DNA of 16,444 bases. Source: an uncultured Oscillospiraceae bacterium (GTDB taxonomy: Bacteria; Bacillota; Clostridia; Oscillospirales; Ruminococcaceae). Both the position numbers and the translations under genes were made by a program. Shown piece after piece: positions 6,910 to 14,837 of this stretch (position 1 is the stretch's first letter; every line of letters starts with the position of its first letter). The DNA lies in NCBI GenBank assembly GCA_910578965.1, contig CAJTSP010000051.1:1-16444 (forward strand), read 5' to 3'. The notes beneath the pieces are model-generated. The model had not been told where the DNA came from. It did no database searches and saw only the letters and a program-made list of their open reading frames with translations.

Positions 6910-7829
6910 AACAGGCAAAAACCATCCGAGGGCATCGTAAGGTCAGGGAGCAGCTTGCGCTGCAGTCTATGATCCTGCCCGCACTGATCGTACTGTTTAT
7001 CTTTGCGTACATGCCTATGTACGGTATCATTATTGCATTTAAGGATTTCAATATCCGAGACGGTATCTGGGGATCGGCCTGGGTAGGGCTTAAGTATTTC
7101 AGGGAGTTCCTTAAGGATCCCAACCTCTGGAACGTTATGCGCAATACCCTGGTTCTCAATGTGCTGGGTACCCTGGTCTGCTTCCCGGCGCCGATCCTGT
7201 TGGCCCTGCTCATCAACGAGCTGCCGAACGGCCGCTTCAAAAAGGTTTCGCAGACAGTATCCTATCTGCCGCACTTTTTGTCCTGGGTTATCTTTGCGGG
7301 CCTCGTGCTCGAGATATTGCGGCCTTCCGGTATCCTCAGCGACCTTTGTGTGGCGCTGGGGCTTTCCGGGCAGCCGGTCAATTTTATGGCGCATGGGTCT
7401 TGGTTTTACATCATCTTTGTGCTCTCTTCTCTCATTAAGGGGCTCGGGTATGGGTCGATTATCTATGTGGCCGCGCTGGCCGGGGTGGACCAGGAAATCT
7501 ATGAGGCGGCCCGGGTGGACGGCTGTACCCGGATGCAGCGGATTCTCCATATCTCGCTGCCCTGCATTATGGGCACGGTGGTGGTTATGTTGATCTTGCA
7601 GATCGGCTCAATCCTCAACACCGGCATCGAACAGATTTTGATGTATCAAAATGCGATGAACCTGCCCTTTTCCGAAACGCTGGATACCTATGTCTATAAG
7701 GTGGGCATCGCGCAGGGGCGGATGTCCTATTCCACTGCGGTAAGCCTTCTCAAATCGGTCATATCGGTGATCCTGCTGGTGGTAGCGAACACCTTTTCCA
7801 AAAAAGTGACCGATAAGGGCTTGTTTTAA
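6906..7829 (+). CDS. lplB: ABC sugar permease, LplB type
   Basis: A 307-residue inner-membrane permease of the MalF-like half of a CUT1 carbohydrate importer. The N-terminal helix MILPALIVLFIFAYMPMYGI is typical of LplB/YtfQ-region permeases of Firmicutes, and about six hydrophobic helices are visible. The coupling loop has EAARVDG (E200 to G206) followed by RILHISLP, the EAA motif that contacts the ATPase. The start ATG overlaps the stop of the hydrolase gene (ATGA), with AAAGGAGG at 6891-6898. It should pair with the permease at 7840 and the lipoprotein at 8759. The symbol reflects family likeness to LplB; the substrate need not be that of the Bacillus protein. Confidence 0.9.
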   Translation: MKQAKTIRGHRKVREQLALQSMILPALIVLFIFAYMPMYGIIIAFKDFNIRDGIWGSAWVGLKYFREFLKDPNLWNVMRNTLVLNVLGTLVCFPAPILLALLINELPNGRFKKVSQTVSYLPHFLSWVIFAGLVLEILRPSGILSDLCVALGLSGQPVNFMAHGSWFYIIFVLSSLIKGLGYGSIIYVAALAGVDQEIYEAARVDGCTRMQRILHISLPCIMGTVVVMLILQIGSILNTGIEQILMYQNAMNLPFSETLDTYVYKVGIAQGRMSYSTAVSLLKSVISVILLVVANTFSKKVTDKGLF

Positions 7830-7839
7830 GGGGGGCGTT

Positions 7840-8730
7840 ATGAAGCTGAAAAAGAAAAAGCCGGAAACCTTTGATCTTGTCAACGGCGTTGTGATGATCC
7901 TGATGATGGCTGTAATGATCTTCCCGTTTTGGTACTGTATTGCCGGCTCCCTCAACGACGGCACCGACTACCTGCGCGGCGGGGTCTATCTTTGGCCGCG
8001 GGAGTTTGTGCTGTCCAACTACAAGGCGGTTTTCCGGGATGCATCCATCTTTAACGCCTTTAAGATCACCATCCTTAAATCTATTGTCGGTACCGCCACC
8101 AGCTTGATGGTTACGGCGCTCGCCGCTTATGCCATGACCCGCCCGGCCCTGAAAGGCAAGCGGTTTTATGCCCCCTTTATGACCTTGACCATGTATTTTG
8201 GCGGCGGCCTGATTCCCTACTTTATTATTATCAAGGACCTGCACCTCTATGACAGCTTTTGGGTCTATATTATCCCCGGGCTGTTCAGTGTCTGGAACAT
8301 GATTATCCTGCGCTCTTTTTTTGCCGAGCTGCCCGGCGAGCTGATCGAAGCGGCCAAGCTGGACGGCGCGGGGGAGTACCGGATCTTTTTCCAGATCGTG
8401 CTGCCGCTGTCCAAGGCGGTGCTGGCAACGATTGTGCTGTTTTCGCTGGTCGGCCATTGGAACTCGTATTTTGACTCGATGATGTACACCTCCTCGCAGG
8501 AGCTGCAGACCATCCAGTTCTTTCTGAAAAAAATGATTACCGACCCCGGCACGGCAAGCTCGCTTGCCAGCAGTGCCGCTATGGCCATCCCGGCCGAAGC
8601 ACGCAAGGTCACCCCGCAGACGATCAAGCTGGCCGCCATGGTTGTAACCTCGCTGCCGATTATCTGCGTCTACCCGTTTTTGCAGAAATACTTTGTCAAG
8701 GGCACGATGGTCGGCTCGGTCAAGGGCTGA
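7840..8730 (+). CDS. ABC sugar permease, LplC/YtcP type
   Basis: A 296-residue second membrane subunit of the importer (MalG-like half). It has a cytoplasmic KLKKKKPETFD start, then a helix GVVMILMMAVMIFPFWYC and the family signature AGSLNDGTDYLRGGVYLWPREF. The coupling loop reads EAAKLDG (E170 to G176) followed by FFQIVLPLSK. The C-terminus YPFLQKYFVKGTMVGSVKG is the almost invariant ending of YtcP/LplC proteins. It starts 10 bases after the first permease with AAGGGGGG just before the ATG, so it belongs to the same operon. No nucleotide-binding subunit is encoded nearby, as is usual for this group, which shares a general ATPase. Confidence 0.9.
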   Translation: MKLKKKKPETFDLVNGVVMILMMAVMIFPFWYCIAGSLNDGTDYLRGGVYLWPREFVLSNYKAVFRDASIFNAFKITILKSIVGTATSLMVTALAAYAMTRPALKGKRFYAPFMTLTMYFGGGLIPYFIIIKDLHLYDSFWVYIIPGLFSVWNMIILRSFFAELPGELIEAAKLDGAGEYRIFFQIVLPLSKAVLATIVLFSLVGHWNSYFDSMMYTSSQELQTIQFFLKKMITDPGTASSLASSAAMAIPAEARKVTPQTIKLAAMVVTSLPIICVYPFLQKYFVKGTMVGSVKG

Positions 8731-8758
8731 CCCCGCAGGATAAAAAAGGAGGCTATCA

Positions 8759-10405
8759 ATGAAAAAAGCACTTGCATGGCTGATGGCGGCCGTTATGGCT
8801 GCCGCCCTGCTTACCGGCTGCGGCGGGGGGGCCGGAGGCCCGCAGAGCGGGGATGCCCAGGCCGCTCTCGCAAATTTTACCTATGACCCCTCCAAGCCCA
8901 GTTGGCAGCAGGACACCAGCCCCATCGAGCTGGAATGGTTCGTTGCCTACGACTGGGAGGACCTGAATTTTGACCCCGAAAACAATACCTTTGACGAATA
9001 CGTCTACACCAACACCGGCGTCACCATCAAGTTCACCATCGGTTCGCAGGAAAAGCTTAGTGTCCTGATGGCGACCGACAGCCTGCCGGACATCGTTACT
9101 TATGATGCGGCGTCCTCCGAGCGGCTTTCGATGGAGGACAGCGGCCTGCTGCTGCCTTTGGATGAGCTGGCCGAAAAATATGCGCCGGACATGCAGGTGC
9201 CCGAGGCGCAGAAGAAATGGTATGCCAACGAAAAAGACGGGCACTGGTACGCACTGGTGGGCTATTTTTACGACCTGGAGGACACCTATGCCCGGGGCGG
9301 CTATGTGGAGTCTCATAACATGAACTTTGCCCGAAAGGACATCATGGAGCAGTTGGGAATCGACCCCGCCTCGATGACCACAAAGGAGGGCTTTATCGCG
9401 GCGCTGCAAAAGGTCAAGGACGAAGGCGTCACCTACAATGGCCAGACGGTGATCCCTTTTATCGGGGATGAGGTGGAATACCTGGCCGAGCAGTTCGGCA
9501 TGGACCGCGAAAGCCCGGACGGCCGGCTGCTCAACCCCAAGCGTCAGCCGGAATATCTTGAGGCCCTGCTGTTTTTGAACGAGATTTACTCCAAAGGGCT
9601 TACCACCGATGAGATTTTTACAATGGATACCACCCTGCGCCGGCAACTGGTATCCTCCGGCGCGGTGTTTGCCGGTACCCGACAGAATTACCTTAACGGC
9701 AAGGATACCCTCTTTTACGCCGACCAGGACGCCCTGATGGTGGGTGTTGGGCTCATGACCGGAGACAGCGGCCGTGAGGCCATCATTTCACCCTCCCCCA
9801 CCGGAGGCTGGGCAGCCACCATGATCTCGGCCAACTGCAAAAACCCTCAGCGCGCCGCGGCCCTGCTTTCCTTTATGACCCAGCCGGAGATATCCCTGTC
9901 CTTTTATTACGGCGGCATCGATGGATACGACATCGTGGATGGCCAGGCGGTCATCAAGCCGGAAAGGGAGGCCGAGCGCACCGCCGACACCACCGCATTC
10001 AATGCAAAGTACCGCTCCAATGTACAGGACTTGGTTTGTGATTTCGTCTGGGTCAAGGCGTATGAGCCGACCGACAGCCTGGACGCCCTGGGGCAGGATC
10101 TGATTGCCTATACCGAAAAATGGGTCAACGGGCATATTTTTGACGATAAGATCTTTACCGATACAGCGCCGGAGGCAGGGTCTGACCTTGCAGCGATTTC
10201 GGCCCAGATCAACGCCTATTGGGGGCAGCAATTCCCGATGATCGTAATGGCCCAGACGCCCGAAGAGGCGACCCGGCTCTATAACGATACCATTGCCCAA
10301 ATGGATTCGATGGGAATGGTCGAGCTGGATGCCTATCAGGACGAACGCTTCCAGGCAAACAAGGAAAAAATGGGCCTCGAATTTGCTTGGCCCCGCAACC
10401 AATAA
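8759..10405 (+). CDS. Extracellular sugar-binding lipoprotein, LplA type
   Basis: A 548-residue solute-binding protein. The signal peptide ends in the lipobox LTGC with C21 as the lipidated cysteine, followed by a short Gly-rich linker. The mature part has the pattern of family 1 sugar-binding proteins in the LplA group: IELEWFVAYDW at the start, TGVTIKFTIG...LSVLMATDSLPDIVTYD, LLLPLDELAEKYAPD, and, towards the C-terminus, NCKNPQRAAALLSFMTQPE. The length matches the family's usual ~500-560. AAGGAGG at 8746-8752 sits 6 bases before the ATG, one of the best sites in the operon, fitting the need for excess binding protein. It captures the released oligosaccharide for the two permeases. A strong hairpin follows the stop and may protect its message. 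The ligand cannot be told from the sequence. Confidence 0.88.
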   Translation: MKKALAWLMAAVMAAALLTGCGGGAGGPQSGDAQAALANFTYDPSKPSWQQDTSPIELEWFVAYDWEDLNFDPENNTFDEYVYTNTGVTIKFTIGSQEKLSVLMATDSLPDIVTYDAASSERLSMEDSGLLLPLDELAEKYAPDMQVPEAQKKWYANEKDGHWYALVGYFYDLEDTYARGGYVESHNMNFARKDIMEQLGIDPASMTTKEGFIAALQKVKDEGVTYNGQTVIPFIGDEVEYLAEQFGMDRESPDGRLLNPKRQPEYLEALLFLNEIYSKGLTTDEIFTMDTTLRRQLVSSGAVFAGTRQNYLNGKDTLFYADQDALMVGVGLMTGDSGREAIISPSPTGGWAATMISANCKNPQRAAALLSFMTQPEISLSFYYGGIDGYDIVDGQAVIKPEREAERTADTTAFNAKYRSNVQDLVCDFVWVKAYEPTDSLDALGQDLIAYTEKWVNGHIFDDKIFTDTAPEAGSDLAAISAQINAYWGQQFPMIVMAQTPEEATRLYNDTIAQMDSMGMVELDAYQDERFQANKEKMGLEFAWPRNQ

Positions 10406-10421
10406 ACGTGATTACCCATTT

Positions 10422-10460
10422 CCGGCAGGCCCGCTCAAACCAGTTGAGCGGGCCTGCCGG
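10422..10460 (+). other. Perfect 17-bp intercistronic hairpin
   Basis: CCGGCAGGCCCGCTCAA (10422-10438) pairs perfectly with 10444-10460 around a 5-base loop. No T-run follows, and the ribosome site of the next gene begins two bases later, so it is not a simple terminator. It probably stabilises the 3' end of the binding-protein message or slows read-through into the hydrolase gene. Confidence 0.8.
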
Positions 10461-10479
10461 CCAAAGGAGAAATATCGCT

Positions 10480-12165
10480 ATGCTCTCTTACCGCTTTGCG
10501 CTTACCTCTTCGCTGGATAAGGTTTTTTCGGCCTGGACGCCAGACGGAAGGGGAGGGCCTAAACCCTCGTGCGAACCGCTTGAGGCGTTTTGGGGGCAGG
10601 CCGTCTCGTTTCAGATCGCCTATTTCCTGGATTGCAGCGGTATAGAGCTGCTGGAAGACGAGACGCTGCATTTTTCTGTTGAAACAGGCTGCGGCTGCAC
10701 AGTGCGGCTGCGCCGGGTCTGCCTGATGCCGGGCCGCCTTGTATGCAGCGGCGAACACGATGACGATTACCTTTCTACCCAGGCGGGGCTGTATCCCGAC
10801 CTGCTGGACGAGCTGCCGCCCGAGGGCCTCCAAGGCGTTCACCGGCAGTGGCGCAGCGTTTGGGCCGACTTGGTCCCTCCGCCCGGCTGCCCGGCGGGCT
10901 TGTATCCGGTGGAGGTGGCCGTACACGGCCGTGACGGCCGGCAGCTTTGGGCGGCGTCGCTCAGCCTGCGGGTACTGCCTGCCCGGCTGCCGCAGCTACG
11001 GCTGATCCATACCGAATTTCTGCACGCCGATTGCCTGGCCGATTCCTATAGGGTCGAGCCGTTCTCCGAGCGGCATTGGGGGCTGCTGGAAAATTTCATC
11101 CGCTATGCCGTGCAGCATGAGGTCAATATGGTTTTCACCCCGCTTTTTACCCCGCCGCTGGACACTGCCCGGGGCGGCGAGCGCACCACGGTCCAGCTTG
11201 TGGGGGTGAAAAAACAGGGGGAACGGTATTCCTTTGATTTTTCCCGGCTGGATCGCTGGATCGAGCTCTGCCTTGGGTGTGGGGCGCGCTACATTGAGAT
11301 GGCTCCGCTGTTCACCCAGTGGGGTGCCGAGTTTGCGCCCAAGGTTATGGCCGAGGTAAACGGCGTTGAAACCCGCCTTTTTGGCTGGGATACCCCGGCG
11401 CAGGGCCCGGCCTACCAAAGCTTTTTGGCGATGTTCCTGCCTGCGCTGCGCGGGTACCTTGCGCAAAAGGGGGTTCTGCAAAAAACCTGGTTCCATGTTT
11501 CGGATGAGCCGCGCGAAAAAAACCTCGAATCCTATGCCGCGGCCCGGCGGTGCATGCAGCGGTACCTGCCGGACAGCCCGCTGTTCGATGCCTGCAGCGA
11601 CTATGCGCTCTATGCAAAGGGCGCGGTAAGCCGGCCGATTGTGAGCAACAACCATATAGCCCCGTTTTTGGAGGCAAAGGTGCCCGGCCTTTGGACCTAT
11701 TACTGCTGCGTGCAGGGAGTGGATGTGAGCAACCGGTTTTTTGCCATGCCCTCTTACCGCAACCGGATTATCGGCGTGCAGGCATACCTCTATAAGCTGG
11801 AGGGCTTTTTGCATTGGGGCTACAATTTTTACAACACCCGGTTTTCCAAACAAAGGGTCGACCCTTATGCCGTTACCGACTGCGGCGAGAATTTTCCGGC
11901 GGGGGACGCGTTCCTTGTGTATCCCGGTGCGGACGGCCGGCCGCGCGGCTCGATCCGCCTGATGGTGCTGATGCAGGCGATGGATGACTACCGCGCCCTG
12001 CAATTGCTCGAAAACCTTAGCGGCTACGATACAGTGGCGGAGATGATCCGGCAGGAGGCGGGCATGCGGATTACCTTTGCACAGTATCCCCGCAGCAAGG
12101 AGTTCCTGCCTGCGCTGCGCCGGCGGGTCGGCCGGGAAATCGAGCGGCGGATGGCAGGCATTTGA
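10480..12165 (+). CDS. GH123-like (DUF4091) glycoside hydrolase without signal peptide
   Basis: A 561-residue protein. The ATG at 10480 is preceded by AAAGGAG (10463-10469); an in-frame ATG at 10387 lies inside the end of the binding-protein gene and before the hairpin, so it is not used as the start here. There is no signal peptide or membrane segment, so the protein should be cytoplasmic. The N-terminal ~170 residues form a beta-sandwich-like region (GGVT-type strands ending PAGLYPVEVAVHG). The barrel carries WFHVSDEP, with D342 and E343 as the likely catalytic pair, then FLHWGYNFYNTRF (H445 onward) and GDAFLVYPGADG...GSIRL, the same family patches as the anchored enzyme at 4825. It is probably an intracellular exo-acting enzyme that trims imported oligosaccharide. 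It closes the operon; no clear terminator with a T-run follows. The substrate is unknown; GalNAc-containing glycans are the family precedent. Confidence 0.78.
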   Translation: MLSYRFALTSSLDKVFSAWTPDGRGGPKPSCEPLEAFWGQAVSFQIAYFLDCSGIELLEDETLHFSVETGCGCTVRLRRVCLMPGRLVCSGEHDDDYLSTQAGLYPDLLDELPPEGLQGVHRQWRSVWADLVPPPGCPAGLYPVEVAVHGRDGRQLWAASLSLRVLPARLPQLRLIHTEFLHADCLADSYRVEPFSERHWGLLENFIRYAVQHEVNMVFTPLFTPPLDTARGGERTTVQLVGVKKQGERYSFDFSRLDRWIELCLGCGARYIEMAPLFTQWGAEFAPKVMAEVNGVETRLFGWDTPAQGPAYQSFLAMFLPALRGYLAQKGVLQKTWFHVSDEPREKNLESYAAARRCMQRYLPDSPLFDACSDYALYAKGAVSRPIVSNNHIAPFLEAKVPGLWTYYCCVQGVDVSNRFFAMPSYRNRIIGVQAYLYKLEGFLHWGYNFYNTRFSKQRVDPYAVTDCGENFPAGDAFLVYPGADGRPRGSIRLMVLMQAMDDYRALQLLENLSGYDTVAEMIRQEAGMRITFAQYPRSKEFLPALRRRVGREIERRMAGI

Positions 12166-12202
12166 ACGGGCGCGGGCCGTTTGCCGTAATGGGAAAAGGC
12201 GG

Positions 12203-12241
12203 CCGGGGCAGGCAGGGCCCGGGGCTTGCTGCTTGCCCCGG
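12203..12241 (+). other. GC-rich hairpin after the operon, possible weak terminator
   Basis: CCGGGGCAGGCA (12203-12214) pairs at 11 of 12 positions with 12230-12241 around a 15-base loop. It lacks a T-run, so it would be a poor intrinsic terminator. It ends about 11 bases before the -10 of the kinase promoter. Confidence 0.4.
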
Positions 12242-12249
12242 CCGAACTG

Positions 12250-12258
12250 TGTTATAAT
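12250..12258 (+). promoter_or_regulatory. Extended -10 promoter of the two-component genes
   Basis: TGT followed by a perfect TATAAT (12253-12258) forms an extended -10. No -35 at proper spacing is convincing (TTGCCC at 12233 is 14 bases away). Transcription would begin near 12265, leaving a ~80-base leader. Confidence 0.6.
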
Positions 12259-12270
12259 TGAGGCAAAGGG

Positions 12271-12327
12271 AAAGCCCCTGCGCAGCCTTGTGCCTGCTGC
12301 AAAGCCGTATGGGGCCAAAGGGGCTTT
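12271..12327 (+). promoter_or_regulatory. Leader hairpin before the kinase ribosome site
   Basis: AAAGCCCCT (12271-12279) is perfectly complementary to AGGGGCTTT (12319-12327). The purine-rich ribosome site AGGGGGG (12328-12334) starts at the next base and could compete for the same CCCCT, so alternative pairings may tune translation. This is inferred from complementarity only. Confidence 0.35.
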
Positions 12328-12344
12328 AGGGGGGATAGGTGCAG

Positions 12345-14093
12345 ATGAAGCAAAAAGCCGGGCGTTCGATCTGCCGGGCCCTGTTTGTGCGCATTGTTGT
12401 GTTTTTGGCTGTCCCGTTTTTGATTGTAAGCGGGTTTTTGGTGTTCCGGCTGGTTTATACCGGGATAAAAAATTACCGGGCAGGCATTGAGATGGCTGCC
12501 GAACAGGGACGTGCGGCCCGTGAGATGCATGTGCAGAACGTCTATGCCATTGCCAACCGCATCTGTGCCGACGACAGCCTCCGGGGCTTTTTGCTGGTAG
12601 ACTACACCAACCAGAACCTTCACTATTACCGTGCGCAGATGGCCTCGATTGTCTCTTCCGAGAATGCGCAAAATTACCGGTATTCCATCGGCATTTTTTA
12701 TGCCAACGAGAGCATCCCACGGGGGCTGGGGGCATTTTACTATCTGAGCGATCTGGATCAGGGCGCCGCGTCCGGTTTCCTTGCCTCAGACGAGACCGAG
12801 CGATGGGTGACGCCCTGCGAGGCGGAGGCATATACCGGTGCATTTACCCCGTATGCCCGGCATTACACCTATCTGCGTAAGGCCTTTTTGGGCCGGCGGC
12901 TGCTGTATGTGCTGGCCGTTTCGGTGCCGGAGCGGGAGATGGACGCTTTTTTGGAGGTAAAGCCGGAATTTGTGCGTCAGTTTGCAAACACGCCCGAGGT
13001 GATTGAGCAGAGCGGGCAGTACATCCTCAACTACGATGCATCCCGACAGCTCAAGGGCCTGCCGCCCGAGGCCCTTGAGGGGGCGCTGGACGCGGCCCGG
13101 CGCCAGGGGGCGATTGTCCAGGAGGTAGAGGTCCGGGGGTTTCCGCAAAAGCTGGTGTATATTTTCCCCTCAAACCCGCAGTACGGGGCGCTTGCGGCCA
13201 TTGCCTGCCTGGCGGTGCTCTTTGTGGCCGGGCTGATCTGGGTTGTGATGCGGTCGGTGCGGCAGCTTTCGGGCAGTATGTACGCTTGCCTGGAAAAATT
13301 TGACCAGTCGATTGAGAGCGGCTTCGAGGAAAAGCTGCCGGTGTCCGGCTATGAGGAAATCGCCCGCATGACCCGAGCTTTCAACAAGCAGATCGACAAG
13401 ATCCAGGACCTGCTTGCGCTGGCTGCCGACCAGGCCGGCCTGATGAAGGAGAGCCGTCTCAAGGCCCTGCAGCAGCAGATAAACCCACATTTTTTGTACA
13501 ACACGCTTGAGGTGTTTTCGTACAGGATGGAGCTGTACGGCCACTCGGAGGAGGCCGATGCCATGGTGGCCTTTTCGCACATGCTGCGGTACAGCATTGT
13601 CGGGCGGGAGAAATTTTCCTCCCTTAAGATGGAACTGGCCCAAACAGACAATTATATCTGCATCCAGCGGCTCAAATTCCCGGATGTCTCGTTCGACATC
13701 CAGATTCCGCAGGAGCTTTACAGCTTGCAGCTTCCGCGATTCCTGCTCCAGCCGCTGGTAGAAAACTGCTTTTCGCACGGCTATTACGGCAAGCCCCTGC
13801 ACATTGTGCTCAATGCGTTGGATGAGGGCGGATATGTCTGCTTTGAGGTAGCCGACAATGGCAAGGGGCTTACCGAACCGGAGCTTCGGCGGATCAACGC
13901 GGCGCTGGCCAGCCGGAAGGACAGTGACACGCTGGGCATCGGGCTGAGCAACATCAACGCAAGGCTGTGCCTTTTCTATTCGGAAAAATGCCGGCTGTAT
14001 GTAAGCAGCCAGGCACGTAAATGGACAATGGTAACCTGGAAAATCCCCAAACAGGAATACCGCCCCTGCGAAACAGACGAGGAGAGCTTGTGA
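12345..14093 (+). CDS. YesM-type sensor histidine kinase
   Basis: A 582-residue membrane kinase. TM1 lies at about residues 12-36 and TM2 at about 281-303, enclosing a ~240-residue extracytoplasmic sensor domain of no recognised family. A HAMP-like linker (to ~355) leads to LQQQINPHFLYNTLE, in which H382 is the phosphorylated histidine of the HPK7/YesM class. The ATPase domain has VENCFSHG (N474), DNGKGL (D504) and LGIGLSNINARL. The start is uncertain: the ATG at 12345 is 10 bases after AGGGGGG, and a GTG at 12339 would add two residues. Its TGA abuts the ATG of the response regulator. YesM-type kinases usually sense an extracellular sugar and control a neighbouring Lpl-type importer, fitting the operon just upstream. 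Function is confident, signal unknown. Confidence 0.92.
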   Translation: MKQKAGRSICRALFVRIVVFLAVPFLIVSGFLVFRLVYTGIKNYRAGIEMAAEQGRAAREMHVQNVYAIANRICADDSLRGFLLVDYTNQNLHYYRAQMASIVSSENAQNYRYSIGIFYANESIPRGLGAFYYLSDLDQGAASGFLASDETERWVTPCEAEAYTGAFTPYARHYTYLRKAFLGRRLLYVLAVSVPEREMDAFLEVKPEFVRQFANTPEVIEQSGQYILNYDASRQLKGLPPEALEGALDAARRQGAIVQEVEVRGFPQKLVYIFPSNPQYGALAAIACLAVLFVAGLIWVVMRSVRQLSGSMYACLEKFDQSIESGFEEKLPVSGYEEIARMTRAFNKQIDKIQDLLALAADQAGLMKESRLKALQQQINPHFLYNTLEVFSYRMELYGHSEEADAMVAFSHMLRYSIVGREKFSSLKMELAQTDNYICIQRLKFPDVSFDIQIPQELYSLQLPRFLLQPLVENCFSHGYYGKPLHIVLNALDEGGYVCFEVADNGKGLTEPELRRINAALASRKDSDTLGIGLSNINARLCLFYSEKCRLYVSSQARKWTMVTWKIPKQEYRPCETDEESL

Positions 14094-14837
14094 ATGGATC
14101 CGATCTTGATCCTGATTGTGGACGACGAGCAGTTTATCTGCGACAGCGTAAAGCTCAAAATAAGCCGGCTTAAGCATCCGGCCTGTTACCAAACGGTATC
14201 CTGCAACAGCGGCAGCAGCGCGCTGAAGCTGCTGGGCCGGCAGCGATTTGACGCCCTTATCACGGATATCCGTATGCCGTTTATGACCGGTATTACCTTG
14301 ATCCGCTCGGCGCGTAAGGCCGGCTTTGCCGGAAAAATTTTTGTTTTGAGCGGCTACGATGATTTTTCGTATGTACGGGATGCGTTTACCGGCGGTGCGG
14401 ATGATTACCTGCTCAAGCCGGTTTCGGTGGCCGAGCTGGACGAAAAGCTGCGGCTATCCCTTATACCAGGCGAACAGACGCAGCAGGGGACGCCTGCTGC
14501 GCCCGATGCCGCCCCGGGCCGCAATGTGATCCGGTATGCCCAGGAGTATATCCACACCCATTACATGAACAGCGGACTGCGTATGGAGGAGGTGGCAAGG
14601 CATGTTTCGCTCAGCTACAGCCATTTCAGCAGCCTGTTTCGCAAGGAAACCGGCACAACCTTTCCTGCTTACCTGCGCAGGCTGCGGGTAGAAAAGGCTA
14701 TTGAGTACCTCAACGACCCCGATATGAAGATCGCGGAAATCTGCTACCGGGTTGGCTTCAAGTATCCGCAGCAGTTGTCCAACGACTTTAAAAAGGTAAC
14801 GGGGGTTTACCCGTCCGAGTATTTTTCGGATCGTTGA
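14094..14837 (+). CDS. Short YesN-type response regulator (REC + AraC HTH)
   Basis: A 247-residue regulator. The receiver domain has the acidic pair D10-D11, phospho-acceptor D58 in LITDIRMP, S86 in LSGYDDF and K108 in LLKPVSV. After a short QQGTPAAPDAAPG linker, residues ~146-247 form an AraC-type double helix-turn-helix (MEEVARHVSLSYSHFSSLFRKETG, then IAEICYRVGFKYPQQLSNDFKK and the GVYPSEYF ending). YesN homologues are often near 500 residues with a large middle region; here it is missing, giving the compact form. The ATG directly follows the kinase stop, with AGGAGAG (14080-14086) 7 bases upstream. It probably activates the upstream operon and lipoprotein gene, and the paired 20-base-period repeats at 1853 and 4712 are the obvious candidate sites. 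Confidence 0.93.
   Translation: MDPILILIVDDEQFICDSVKLKISRLKHPACYQTVSCNSGSSALKLLGRQRFDALITDIRMPFMTGITLIRSARKAGFAGKIFVLSGYDDFSYVRDAFTGGADDYLLKPVSVAELDEKLRLSLIPGEQTQQGTPAAPDAAPGRNVIRYAQEYIHTHYMNSGLRMEEVARHVSLSYSHFSSLFRKETGTTFPAYLRRLRVEKAIEYLNDPDMKIAEICYRVGFKYPQQLSNDFKKVTGVYPSEYFSDR

Noticed and set aside
6651..7550. 299-codon minus-strand frame
   Set aside because: Antisense to the hydrolase end and the permease, which both have clear family motifs; its translation is composition-driven with no domain.
12424..12439. Catabolite-response-like sequence TGTAAGCGGGTTTT
   Set aside because: It lies inside the kinase coding region and the right half does not fit the dyad expected of a CcpA site.
10996..12843. 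615-codon open frame on the minus strand
   Set aside because: It lies opposite the second hydrolase and the start of the kinase gene, has no recognisable domain, and crosses an intergenic promoter region; GC-rich coding DNA often leaves such antisense frames open.
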